This document shows positions 1 to 6,508 of a DNA stretch of 15,620 nt, in pieces. Positions within the stretch are counted from its first letter, which is position 1. Every line of letters begins with the position of its first letter. The stretch covers positions 1-15,620 of the forward strand of contig DASRFJ010000173.1 of the NCBI GenBank assembly GCA_035651595.1. The letters are read 5' to 3'. Made by a program: the position numbers and the translations under genes. The notes beneath the pieces were generated by a model that worked only from the letters and a program-made list of their open reading frames with translations, ran no database searches and was not told where the DNA came from. This stretch comes from JAFARZ01 sp035651595. Lineage in GTDB: Bacteria > Actinomycetota > Actinomycetes > Streptosporangiales > Streptosporangiaceae.

Positions 1-905
1 ACCAGGACAAACTCAGCTACCTGGGCGAGTCCTGGGGCACCGCGCTGGGCGCGGTGTACCGCAGCCTGTTCCCGGCGACTGCGGGCCGGATGTGGCTGGA
101 CAGCGTGACAGGACCCGCCGACACCGTCCGCGATGATGCCGCTACCCGAGCCGCGGCGGCGCAGCGTGACTTCGCCCGGTTCGCTGCCTGGATCGCCGCC
201 CGTAACGGCAGCTACGGGTTCGGCGCCACCGCGGCGCAGGTGTCGGCCGCGCTGCTGGCATTGTCTCGCGCCCTGGACGCCACTCCAGTGACGTTCACCG
301 ACATCCCCCAGCCCATCGACGGCAGCCTCGTCACCGGCCTTTCCACCCGGCCCAGCCCGTCCTGGCCCGAGAACGCCGAGGTGTTCAAGGAGCTGCGGGG
401 CGCGACCAGCGGCACCACCGCTCCGCTCGCGGTCAAGCAGCTGTTCACCACACCGCCCGTATCGCCGCCCCCAGTCGGCACACCCGAGCAGGACAATCAG
501 GCGGCCAAGCTCGCGCTCACCTGCAACTCCCGGCCCGGGAGCTTCGCCGCCTACTGGCAGTCCTTCCAGCTGACGCTGGCCCGGTACCCGTTCGGCCAGG
601 GCAACTTCGGCCCGCAGTGCGCGGGCTGGCCGTTGCCGGTTCGGCCCTGGCCATTGCGCCGCGCCGCGGCCCCGCTGGAGATGAGCGGGCACCGCTGGGA
701 AGTCACGACGCCCTATCCCTGGGCGAGGCAGATGCAGTCGCTGATCGGCGGGGATCTGTTCACCGTCATCGACGACGTCCACGCTGACGCACCCGCGATC
801 CCGGACTGCGCCGCCCGCATCGTCGGTTACTTCGACACCGGCACGCCCGGTACCGCCCAGTGCACGGGCACTCCAGTGCCCGCATCGCCCGCGCCCAGCC
901 AGTAG
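1..905 (+). CDS. S33-family alpha/beta-hydrolase (tripeptidyl aminopeptidase-like), 3' part only
   Basis: The 5' end lies outside the window; the open frame runs from base 3 to a TAG at 903-905, about 300 visible residues. Near the left edge is the nucleophile elbow GESWG (GxSxG, serine nucleophile) followed by GTALGAVYRSLFP and a W/LDSVTGP strand, the pattern of secreted actinobacterial tripeptidyl/prolyl aminopeptidases. The C-terminal TAP-like region has the usual TTPYPWA segment and a candidate catalytic His in VIDDVHADAP, with late cysteines (QCAGW, PDCAA, AQCTG) that would suit extracytoplasmic disulfides. The usual acid position (family pattern xDPxTP) reads WEVTTP, so Asp seems replaced by Glu. 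Family members release N-terminal peptides outside the cell; substrate is unknown here, and the signal peptide would be upstream of the window. Family call is firm, exact specificity is not. Confidence 0.85.
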   Translation, partial: QDKLSYLGESWGTALGAVYRSLFPATAGRMWLDSVTGPADTVRDDAATRAAAAQRDFARFAAWIAARNGSYGFGATAAQVSAALLALSRALDATPVTFTDIPQPIDGSLVTGLSTRPSPSWPENAEVFKELRGATSGTTAPLAVKQLFTTPPVSPPPVGTPEQDNQAAKLALTCNSRPGSFAAYWQSFQLTLARYPFGQGNFGPQCAGWPLPVRPWPLRRAAAPLEMSGHRWEVTTPYPWARQMQSLIGGDLFTVIDDVHADAPAIPDCAARIVGYFDTGTPGTAQCTGTPVPASPAPSQ

Positions 906-959
906 CCCCACGGCCCGCGGCTGTAGGCGGCGGCCCCGGAGCGTGCCAAGATCGGGAGG

Positions 960-2003
960 ATGGGGCAGAAGAGCATTGCCGGGCGGGTTGTCGCGGCGGC
1001 CGAGGAGGCGCTGGAGCGGCAGCGGTACGTGAGCGCCATCGACGTGTGCGTCGGGCTTGGCTGGCTGCACAGCCGTCACGTGGACAACTGGCGGCAGGGC
1101 CGGGCCGCCAGCCTGGAGGATTACCTGCCCGTGCACGGCGAGCGGCTCACCGAAGTGACCGCGGTGCTGCGGGACTGGGCGCAGGGCAAGGGCCTGACGC
1201 CCAGCGAGATCGAGTACGTGTCCGCCACCCGCGATCGCAGGCCGATCACGTTCACCAAGGCCGGGCGCGAGCCACAAGAGCGGGAGTGGCGCACCCAGTG
1301 GGTTTCCGGCGACCTGTCCGGCGGCCAGCGCGAGCGCATCACGCGCAAGCAGGCCACCCCGCCCGACCTGGTCGTGGTCATGCCGGTCAAGGACTGGACC
1401 TGCGGCGAGTGCCACGGCACCGGCGGCCTGCTGATCATGGACAACGACCGCCCGCTGTGCATGACCTGCGCGGACATGGACCACCTGGTGTTCCTGCCGT
1501 CCGGCGACGCAGCGCTCACCAGGCGGGCGAAGAAGCACAGCAGGCTGTCCGCCGTGGTCGTCCGGTGGAGCCGGAACCGCAAGCGGTACGAACGGCAGGG
1601 GCTGCTGGTCGAGGAGCCGGCCCTTGAGGCCGCCGAGCAGCAATGCCTGGACGACGAGGACGTGCGGATGCGGCGCCGCGAGCGGGACCGGGAGCGGCGC
1701 GCCGGCGAGGACCTGACGTTGCAGGCCAACTTCGCCAGCGAGATCCGCCGGCTGTTCCCGCGCTGCCCGGCGGACCGGGCCGACGCCGTCGCCAGGCATG
1801 CCGCGCTGCGCGGCAGCGGCCGGGTGGGCCGGTCGGCGGCGGGACGCGGCCTGGACGAGACCGCGATCACGCTCGCCGTGGTGGCGTCAGTACGCCACCA
1901 GGACACCGAGTACGACGAACTGCTGATGGCCGGCGTGCCGCGCGACGAGGCCCGCGACCAGATCCGCGCCGAGATCGACCGGGTGCTCGACGGCTGGCGG
2001 TAG
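960..2003 (+). CDS. DUF2293 domain-containing protein with zinc-ribbon-like motif
   Basis: 347 residues, cytosolic, no membrane segment or signal peptide. The C-terminal part (about 255-345) carries the DUF2293 signature: EIRRLFPRCP, then GSGRVGRSAAGRGLDE, then VVASVRHQDTEYDELL. The middle has CxxC-15-CxxC (Cys148, 151, 167, 170), a likely zinc-binding ribbon, followed by a strongly basic stretch (RRAKKHSR, RWSRNRKRYERQ) and a charged helix, which would suit nucleic-acid binding; that is inference, as the family has no established function that I know of. An in-frame stop at 924-926 with no start codon between fixes the start at or after ATG 960. GGGAGG directly abuts the ATG with zero spacing, too close for a normal Shine-Dalgarno, so translation may be leaderless. 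It faces the lactate permease gene across 14 bases. Confidence 0.88.
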   Translation: MGQKSIAGRVVAAAEEALERQRYVSAIDVCVGLGWLHSRHVDNWRQGRAASLEDYLPVHGERLTEVTAVLRDWAQGKGLTPSEIEYVSATRDRRPITFTKAGREPQEREWRTQWVSGDLSGGQRERITRKQATPPDLVVVMPVKDWTCGECHGTGGLLIMDNDRPLCMTCADMDHLVFLPSGDAALTRRAKKHSRLSAVVVRWSRNRKRYERQGLLVEEPALEAAEQQCLDDEDVRMRRRERDRERRAGEDLTLQANFASEIRRLFPRCPADRADAVARHAALRGSGRVGRSAAGRGLDETAITLAVVASVRHQDTEYDELLMAGVPRDEARDQIRAEIDRVLDGWR

Positions 2004-2017
2004 CGGCTAAGTTGCGG

Positions 2018-3691
2018 CTAGGGGCGCATGGCCGACGGCAGCACCCCCCGGTAGAACAGCGCGATCACGATCAGGTATCCGAGGATCACCAGCGTCCAGG
2101 CCAGGTTGTGCCTGATCACCTGCCCCTCCTGGCGCACGAACGTGCCGGTGGAAACCCCGACGCTGGCGGTCTGCGGGGCTACCGGCTTACCGATCTCCGC
2201 GCCGACCGAGTTCAGCGACGGCAGCAGCAGCGGCGGCATGTGCAGCAGGCCGCCGACCGAGTACTGGAAACCGCCGAACAGGGCGTTGGTCGACGTATTG
2301 GACCCGGACAGCGCCACGCCGATCCAGCCGACGATCGGCGCCAGGACCAGGAACGCCGGGCCGATCCTGGAGAAGCCGTGCGCCATCGTGTTCGCCATGC
2401 CCGAGTAGTTGAACACGTCCGCAAGCCCGAAGATGATCGGCGCGACGAGCAGCGCCCCCCACATCTGGCTGAACGTCACCCGGAACACGTCGGCGATCTG
2501 ACCCGGCTTCACCCGCAGCGCGACAAGGATCACCAGCCACGACACCAGGATCCACGTGCCGGCCACGGCCGGTGAGAAGGCCCAGGACACGTCCGTCGGC
2601 TTGTGCGAGAGCGAGCTGACCGTGCTGACCGCTGGCTTGGCGAAGTTGTAGTTGGTCAGGTGCGACCACGGGCCGGTGGCGGCGACGACGACCGCGATAA
2701 GGATGAAGAACGGCAGCAGGCCGCGGACCGCCTCCCGCATGCCCGGCGGCGACTCGGCCCCGGCATCCGGCCCCGGCGCGGGTACTGGCGTCGCGTCCGG
2801 GGCGATCGGCACGCCGCCGAACCCGAGCACCTCCCTCGGTCGCCAGTAGCGGAGCAGCAGCAGGATCGCCCCGAACGAGGCGACCGCGCCGATGATGTCC
2901 GGCAGGTACGGGCCGAGATACTGCGACGTGGGGAGCTGGCCGGCGATGTAGGCAAGCGACCCGGTGACCGCCAGCGGCCACGCGCCGCGCAGCCCGCGCC
3001 TGCCGGTGACCAGCAGGATCAAGATCCACGGTGGCAGCAGTGCGAGGATCGCGACGATCCGGCCGACCGATGCGGACAGCGTGTCCAGGGGGAGCTTGGT
3101 GACGGCCGCCAGCGCGATGATAGGAGCGCCAAGCGCGCCGAACGACACCGGCGCGTTGTTCGCCAGCGCGGCGACCCGGATCGCGTCGATCTCGATCACG
3201 CCGAGCCCGACCAGAATCGGGGCGATCACGGCCCACGGGTAGCCGAATCCCACCAGCCCCTCGAGCAGCGCCCCGAGCGCCCAGGCCAGCAGGATCGTCT
3301 GCACCCGGATGTCCGCGGTGGCCTGTGCGATCAGCCATCGCTTGAAGTCGTCGAACGCGCCGGTCCTGACCAGCGTGTTGTAAATGATCACGCCCCAGAA
3401 CGTGATCCAGTCGATCGACCAGAAACCGGTGCCCGCGCCGAGTCCCCATGCGGCGAATGTGTCGCTGGCCGGGGTGCCCCACACCGTGGCGGCGAGGATG
3501 ATCGTGACCACGGCGCCGATCGTGACCGCCTGCCACGCGGACATCCGCATGACCGGCAGCAAGACGAGCAGCAGCACGATCGGGATCAGCGCGATGAGCG
3601 TGCTCCCGAGCGTCGAGTGTGCCGGGTTAAGTGATTGGGTGAAGCCGGCCGCCGCACCCAGTGTTCCCGCGCTCGCCGTGGCAAGAAACAT
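2018..3691 (-). CDS. lldP: L-lactate permease (LctP/LldP family)
   Basis: 557 residues, about the family's usual 530-560, with a dozen or more hydrophobic membrane segments and a proline-rich cytoplasmic-type loop at about 296-316. Family hallmarks are GALLEGLVGFGYPWAV (140-154; E. coli LldP has a LLEGxxGFGxP motif), the FNYSGMANTMAH segment (427-438), LSGSNTSTNALFG (461-473; matches GSDTSSNALFG in E. coli) and PVAPQTASVGVSTGTFV near the C-terminus. Members import L-lactate, D-lactate or glycolate with protons across the inner membrane. ATG 3689-3691 is preceded by a GGGAAGGTG ribosome-binding site about 8 bases upstream. No lactate dehydrogenase gene adjoins it here, so substrate preference within lactate/glycolate is undetermined. 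A short perfect dyad lies 27-47 bases upstream of the start and may be an operator. Confidence 0.93.
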   Translation of the reverse strand: MFLATASAGTLGAAAGFTQSLNPAHSTLGSTLIALIPIVLLLVLLPVMRMSAWQAVTIGAVVTIILAATVWGTPASDTFAAWGLGAGTGFWSIDWITFWGVIIYNTLVRTGAFDDFKRWLIAQATADIRVQTILLAWALGALLEGLVGFGYPWAVIAPILVGLGVIEIDAIRVAALANNAPVSFGALGAPIIALAAVTKLPLDTLSASVGRIVAILALLPPWILILLVTGRRGLRGAWPLAVTGSLAYIAGQLPTSQYLGPYLPDIIGAVASFGAILLLLRYWRPREVLGFGGVPIAPDATPVPAPGPDAGAESPPGMREAVRGLLPFFILIAVVVAATGPWSHLTNYNFAKPAVSTVSSLSHKPTDVSWAFSPAVAGTWILVSWLVILVALRVKPGQIADVFRVTFSQMWGALLVAPIIFGLADVFNYSGMANTMAHGFSRIGPAFLVLAPIVGWIGVALSGSNTSTNALFGGFQYSVGGLLHMPPLLLPSLNSVGAEIGKPVAPQTASVGVSTGTFVRQEGQVIRHNLAWTLVILGYLIVIALFYRGVLPSAMRP

Positions 3692-3717
3692 CCTGCATCA
3701 CCTTCCCGTGATCGCCT

Positions 3718-3738
3718 ATGAGGTAACAATCACCTCAT
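3718..3738. promoter_or_regulatory. Candidate operator dyad upstream of the lactate permease gene
   Basis: Perfect 7-bp inverted repeat ATGAGGT / ACCTCAT with a 7-base spacer, in the 98-base gap between the permease start and the end of the secreted-protein gene. Lactate permease genes are often repressed by FCD-type GntR regulators (LldR/PdhR) that bind short GGT/ACC-type dyads; this assignment is inference from position and shape only. Confidence 0.4.
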
Positions 3739-3789
3739 CGGCAGATTGGCGCAAGGCCTGCGCGGGAACAGCGAGCGCGATGCCGGCGG

Positions 3790-4230
3790 TCAAGACGCGG
3801 GGTGTACCACCACCACGTCGGGACTCGCGGGCCGCGGAGCCGGCGCCGTGGTCGGCGCCGGCGGCGTGGCGGGTGCCGGCGGCGTGGCGGGTGCCGATGG
3901 CGTGGCCGCTGCCGGCGGGACCAGCGGACCGGTTCCGCCGACGCACTCCCAGGAACCGTGGACCACCGCCGGCGGCTGGCAGGCCATCGGGTCCGACGGC
4001 GTCGCGGGAACGCACGACCAGCCCGTGCCGGTGTTGACCCACTGATGCGCAGCGCAGGGCGGCAGCGACCCGATCAACGGCGCGAGGCACTGCGCCGACA
4101 GCGGGAAGTACGCGCATGCGGGCGGCTCGCTGGCCCTGGCGGCGACGGGCCCGGCGGACAGCGCGGACAGCGCGGACAGTGCGATCGTGGCGACCGCGGC
4201 CGCCGCGAGTGTGCGTGAAATGATCTTCAA
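3790..4230 (-). CDS. Small secreted six-cysteine protein with Pro/Ala/Thr-rich tail
   Basis: About 146 residues from a TTG start at 4228-4230. I chose this start because GGGGGGAAG lies 6 bases upstream; an in-frame ATG at 4284 would give 164 residues but has no ribosome-binding site and would place 18 polar residues before the signal peptide. Residues 1-33 form a signal peptide: KIISR, a hydrophobic Ala/Leu core, cleavage probably after AARA. The mature part has six Cys with two W-x-C elements (GWSCVP, SWECVGG), then a tail of (P/S)APATP hexapeptide repeats ending in VVVVHPAS. I recognise no domain. Three disulfides and a flexible, wall-spanning tail are plausible. It follows a DUF4232 lipoprotein on the same strand after 75 bases, so the two exported proteins may be related in role. 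Expression may be limited by the hairpin covering its ribosome-binding site. Confidence 0.62.
   Translation of the reverse strand: MKIISRTLAAAAVATIALSALSALSAGPVAARASEPPACAYFPLSAQCLAPLIGSLPPCAAHQWVNTGTGWSCVPATPSDPMACQPPAVVHGSWECVGGTGPLVPPAAATPSAPATPPAPATPPAPTTAPAPRPASPDVVVVHPAS
3854..3907 (-). repeat. 18-bp tandem repeat, three copies, coding
   Basis: Three consecutive 18-base units of the form GGTGCCGGCGGCGTGGCG with few changes, plus a partial fourth. On the minus strand they encode the APATPP-type repeats in the tail of the secreted protein, so the repeat number could vary in frame. Confidence 0.75.
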
Positions 4231-4236
4231 GATGTT

Positions 4237-4294
4237 CTTCCCCCCGGATGTCCCGCCGACATCGTCGCATGTCAGCGGCCGCATCCGGGGGAAG
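4237..4294 (-). terminator. Long hairpin between the lipoprotein and secreted-protein genes; terminator and/or SD-sequestering element
   Basis: Arms CATCCGGGGG and CCCCCGGATG pair perfectly (outer 10 bp, extended by CTT/AAG past one bulged base). Inside, CCGCTGACAT pairs with ATGTCGGCGG around a GCGACG loop. The total is about 23 bp with one small internal loop. In minus-strand RNA the single odd pair is a G-U wobble, whereas on the plus strand it would be a C-A mismatch, which favours function in minus-strand RNA. It begins 11 bases after the lipoprotein stop codon (4306-4308), as a terminator would, but no U-run follows. Its 3' arm contains the GGGGGGAAG ribosome-binding site of the next gene (TTG 4230). 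Confidence 0.7.
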
Positions 4295-4305
4295 GCTCGC
4301 CGACC

Positions 4306-4983
4306 CTAGAACACGAGCCCAGCGGCGTTGCCCGGCACCACCGGGTGCACGGTCAGGCTGTGCAGGCACATCTCGCCGGCCGAGCCCAGCCGCACCGAGG
4401 TGTACTGGTCGGGAGCGGTGACCAGCAGGCCGGGCACCGCGACCGGGGAGGCGCACGACGCCGTGTTCGCGGCGACCATCGAGGACGCGGTCGCGCCGGG
4501 CCGCAGGAACACCGGGTGGACGGCCTCGCCGCCGCGGGCCGCCTGCGCCACCTGCACACCCTGCGCATTCAGCGCGGCGACACCCGGGTAACCCTGGATC
4601 ACGCAGGTCGACCGGCCCACGTTGGTGAACGTGACTACGTTGTCGGTCTTGCTCATCCCGTCCAGCGCGCCGTTCCGGATCTGCGCGTTGTCCGTGTAGG
4701 AAACCCGCAGCTGGCCAGCGGTGCACTCCGGCGTCCGCGAAGCCGCGGTCTGGCTCGCCGACCCGGTGCTGCCAACGGTGCTGCTGCCAACGGGGCTGCC
4801 AGACGTCCCGGAAGCGGCCGACGAAGCGGACGAAGCGGGTGCGGTGCTGGGGGAACCAGAAGCCGCTTGCGCACCGCTCCCTGAGCCACATCCGGTCAGC
4901 GCGATGATCGAAGCTCCAGCGGCGGCAACAGCGATGGCAATGGCGGGCCGGTAGCCACTGTTAGCAAAACTGTTAGCAAACAT
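4306..4983 (-). CDS. DUF4232 domain-containing lipoprotein
   Basis: 225 residues from ATG 4981-4983. Residues 1-32 are a lipoprotein signal peptide with hydrophobic core and lipobox LTGC (Cys32 lipidated). A Ser/Ala/Gly/Thr linker follows (about 33-85), then a DUF4232 domain (about 86-225) with FTNVGRSTCVIQGYPGV, LNAQGVQV, a VFLRPGATAS strand and a final PVVPG. Four Cys in the domain could make two disulfides. The protein should be anchored on the outer face of the membrane; the family's molecular function is not established. The start is fixed by AAGGAG 9 bases upstream; a TTG at 4989 is only 3 bases from that site. The N-terminus contains an exact duplication, FANSFANS. The secreted six-cysteine protein follows downstream. 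Confidence 0.9.
   Translation of the reverse strand: MFANSFANSGYRPAIAIAVAAAGASIIALTGCGSGSGAQAASGSPSTAPASSASSAASGTSGSPVGSSTVGSTGSASQTAASRTPECTAGQLRVSYTDNAQIRNGALDGMSKTDNVVTFTNVGRSTCVIQGYPGVAALNAQGVQVAQAARGGEAVHPVFLRPGATASSMVAANTASCASPVAVPGLLVTAPDQYTSVRLGSAGEMCLHSLTVHPVVPGNAAGLVF
4957..4980 (-). repeat. Exact 12-bp tandem duplication at the lipoprotein N-terminus
   Basis: Two copies of ACTGTTAGCAAA side by side, encoding FANS-FANS on the minus strand. The stretch is A/T-rich with TTT, GCT and AGT codons unlike the surrounding genes. Confidence 0.8.
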
Positions 4984-4992
4984 GTCCAACGT

Positions 4993-4998
4993 CTCCTT
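4993..4998 (-). promoter_or_regulatory. Ribosome-binding site deciding the lipoprotein start
   Basis: AAGGAG on the minus strand, 9 bases before ATG 4983. It makes ATG 4983 preferable to the in-frame TTG at 4989. Confidence 0.7.
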
Positions 4999-5010
4999 AT
5001 TCTCAAGCGA

Positions 5011-5024
5011 TTACCAGTCGGTAA
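5011..5024. promoter_or_regulatory. Short dyad upstream of the lipoprotein gene
   Basis: TTACC-AGTC-GGTAA, a perfect 5-bp inverted repeat in the 84-base gap between the NYN gene end and the lipoprotein start. It could be an operator near the lipoprotein promoter; no clear -35/-10 pair is visible, so this is weak. Confidence 0.3.
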
Positions 5025-5067
5025 CCACTTCTAGAGACGACGGAACCTGGCGGTTGGTTGGCAGGAT

Positions 5068-5871
5068 TTACTTCCGGGCCCGAGCTCGGCTGGTCCGCGT
5101 CCGCACGGGCGGCGGCGGATCCTCGACCAGCTTCATGGTGATATCCGGACCGGTCGTGGCGGTGATCTCGACCCGCTTCGGCAACTGGGCGAGGAACGCG
5201 CGGAAGTTGCGGAAGCCGTAGTTGTGCTCATCGAACGCGGGGTCGAGCGCCAGCATCTTGGACTTCAGGCCGCCCGCGGTCATCGTGTCGAGGCCGGATT
5301 CCTCGAACGCCCGCACCAGCAGCGCCTCGGCCTCGGAGATGTCGAACGCCGCGTTCACCGTCGGCCGGGCGGCCGGCTCCACCTCGGCGACCAGCGTGCC
5401 CCAGTACTTGTACTCCGAGCAGACCGAGATGAGCTTGCGGCTGGCGTTCGCCTCGGTGCCGACGCCGACCACCCACTTGCCGAACTCGCGCAGCCGCTGC
5501 ACCAGTGGCGAATAGTCCCCGTCGCCGCTGACCAGGACGAACACGCTGACCTCCGGGTGCACGATCAGCGTCTCCATGGCGTCGACGGCCATCCGGATGT
5601 CCGCGGCGTTCTTGTTCTGGATGCCCACCCGGGCCACCTGGATCAGGTCGACGCCGTTCATCGACAGGTCTTCCTGGTGGTTGCCGAACAGCGGGTTCGC
5701 CCAGTCCGCGTACGCGCGCCGCACCGCCGCCGTGCCGTAGCCGCGGCACAGCCTGGTCAGCGCCTCGTACGGCGCGGGGTTCGGCTGATCGGGCAGTTCC
5801 TTGACCGCGCCGATGACCAGGTTCTCGAAATCAACGAACACCGCGACCTGTGCGGTCCCATCCGGCTCCAC
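5068..5871 (-). CDS. NYN (LabA/DUF88, PIN-like) domain protein with C-terminal OST-HTH/LOTUS domain
   Basis: 267 residues, soluble. The N-terminal NYN domain (about 8-160) has the acidic motifs of this nuclease-type fold: FVDFENL (Asp14, Glu16, Asn17), ADIRMAVDAM (Asp91) and SGDGDYSPLVQRLREFGKWVVGVG (Asp117, Asp119). Residues about 177-236 look like an OST-HTH/LOTUS RNA-binding winged helix (ISEAEALLVRAFEESG, then GLKSKMLALDPAFDEHNYGFRNFRAFL). The tail is basic (RTRTSRARARK). Proteins of this layout are proposed to bind or cleave structured RNA; catalytic activity here is inferred. GTG 5869-5871 is preceded by AGGAG with 6-base spacing. It lies 36 bases after a DUF1707 membrane-protein gene on the same strand, so the two are probably cotranscribed. 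Confidence 0.88.
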   Translation of the reverse strand: MEPDGTAQVAVFVDFENLVIGAVKELPDQPNPAPYEALTRLCRGYGTAAVRRAYADWANPLFGNHQEDLSMNGVDLIQVARVGIQNKNAADIRMAVDAMETLIVHPEVSVFVLVSGDGDYSPLVQRLREFGKWVVGVGTEANASRKLISVCSEYKYWGTLVAEVEPAARPTVNAAFDISEAEALLVRAFEESGLDTMTAGGLKSKMLALDPAFDEHNYGFRNFRAFLAQLPKRVEITATTGPDITMKLVEDPPPPVRTRTSRARARK

Positions 5872-5907
5872 GTCTCACTCCTACCCAAGTTCTCCCGAGG
5901 CTTCACG

Positions 5908-6390
5908 CTAGTGCCCGGCGCCGGCCCGGGCGGAGCGGAGGGTGATAATCAGCAGGGCGATGGCGAGGAAGCCGGCCCACAGCCACGGGACGGTGGCGTG
6001 CACGACGGCCTCGGCGGCCGCCAGGCAGACGACGACGACCAGCCCGAACGCCGCCGCGCGGTAGCCGGCCCCGTACCACCAGCCGTCGGGGCGCGGGTCC
6101 GTCCCGTCCTCGCCGGGCAGCAGCACGCCGGGCATACCCGGCTCGGGCAGGTCGTCGAACAGGCCGCGCAGGTCACCCCGGGTCTTCGCGTGCACCGCCT
6201 GCTTGGCGCGCTCGTCGAACTCGTCCTGGGTGAGCCGGCCGTCGCTGAAGTGCTCGGCGAGGCGGTCGGTGACCGCCTGACGTTCGGCGTGGGAGACACG
6301 CAGATGATCGGTGCGGCCCGTGGTCCGCAGCAAGGACGGCACACCGCGCCGCGCGGCGTTGGTCCGGTCAGTGTCCATGGCCTTCAGCAT
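5908..6390 (-). CDS. DUF1707 (SHOCT-like) two-helix membrane protein
   Basis: 160 residues. DUF1707 spans about 28-80: LRVSHAERQAVTDRLAEHFSDGRLTQDEFDER followed by KTRGDLRGLFDDLP. After an acidic, Pro-rich linker with WWYG come two membrane helices (about 112-131 and 133-151), giving a cytoplasmic domain on a membrane hairpin. Function of the family is unknown to me; the domain is usually found in small actinobacterial membrane proteins. ATG 6390 gives the longest form; ATG 6378 is an alternative, and neither has a strong ribosome-binding site. A dyad-containing element upstream (6409-6430) matches one upstream of the pspC gene. It is a paralog of the gene at 6509-6985, and the NYN gene follows 36 bases downstream. 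Confidence 0.85.
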   Translation of the reverse strand: MLKAMDTDRTNAARRGVPSLLRTTGRTDHLRVSHAERQAVTDRLAEHFSDGRLTQDEFDERAKQAVHAKTRGDLRGLFDDLPEPGMPGVLLPGEDGTDPRPDGWWYGAGYRAAAFGLVVVVCLAAAEAVVHATVPWLWAGFLAIALLIITLRSARAGAGH

Positions 6391-6408
6391 GCCGTGTCCG
6401 ACCGCATG

Positions 6409-6430
6409 GGCACATCAGGAAGAACCCTGA
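6409..6430 (-). promoter_or_regulatory. Shared dyad element, copy A (upstream of DUF1707-NYN genes)
   Basis: Contains TCAGG-N6-CCTGA, preceded by GGCACA. It is the same length as, and matches at 17 of 22 positions, the element at 7321-7342 upstream of pspC. It lies 18 bases upstream of the DUF1707 start. Likely an operator; its binding protein is inferred to be the nearby NarL-type regulator. Confidence 0.5.
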
Positions 6431-6466
6431 CGTAATACCACAGTCCGTTATGAGCCAAATAAAACA

Positions 6467-6495
6467 GCGGCCCCGCTCGCGAGGAGCGGGGCCGC
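6467..6495 (-). terminator. Intrinsic terminator of the pspC-DUF1707 operon
   Basis: Perfect 12-bp GC-rich stem (GCGGCCCCGCTC / GAGCGGGGCCGC) with a 5-base loop, starting 13 bases after the TGA at 6509-6511. On the minus strand it is followed by TGTTTTATTT, a proper U-rich tail. Confidence 0.88.
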
Positions 6496-6508
6496 CGGGT
6501 CAGCGACA

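Noticed and set aside
2187..3536. A 449-residue second frame on the minus strand within the lactate permease gene
   Set aside because: Same-strand frame-shifted shadow rich in Arg/Gly/His; the permease frame has all family motifs.
3854..3907. Tandem 18-bp units considered as a CRISPR-like array
   Set aside because: No spacers; the units are contiguous, in frame, and encode the Pro/Ala/Thr-rich tail.
5224..6435. A 403-residue plus-strand frame opposite the NYN and DUF1707 genes
   Set aside because: Spans two genuine genes and the gap between them on the other strand; no recognisable motif.
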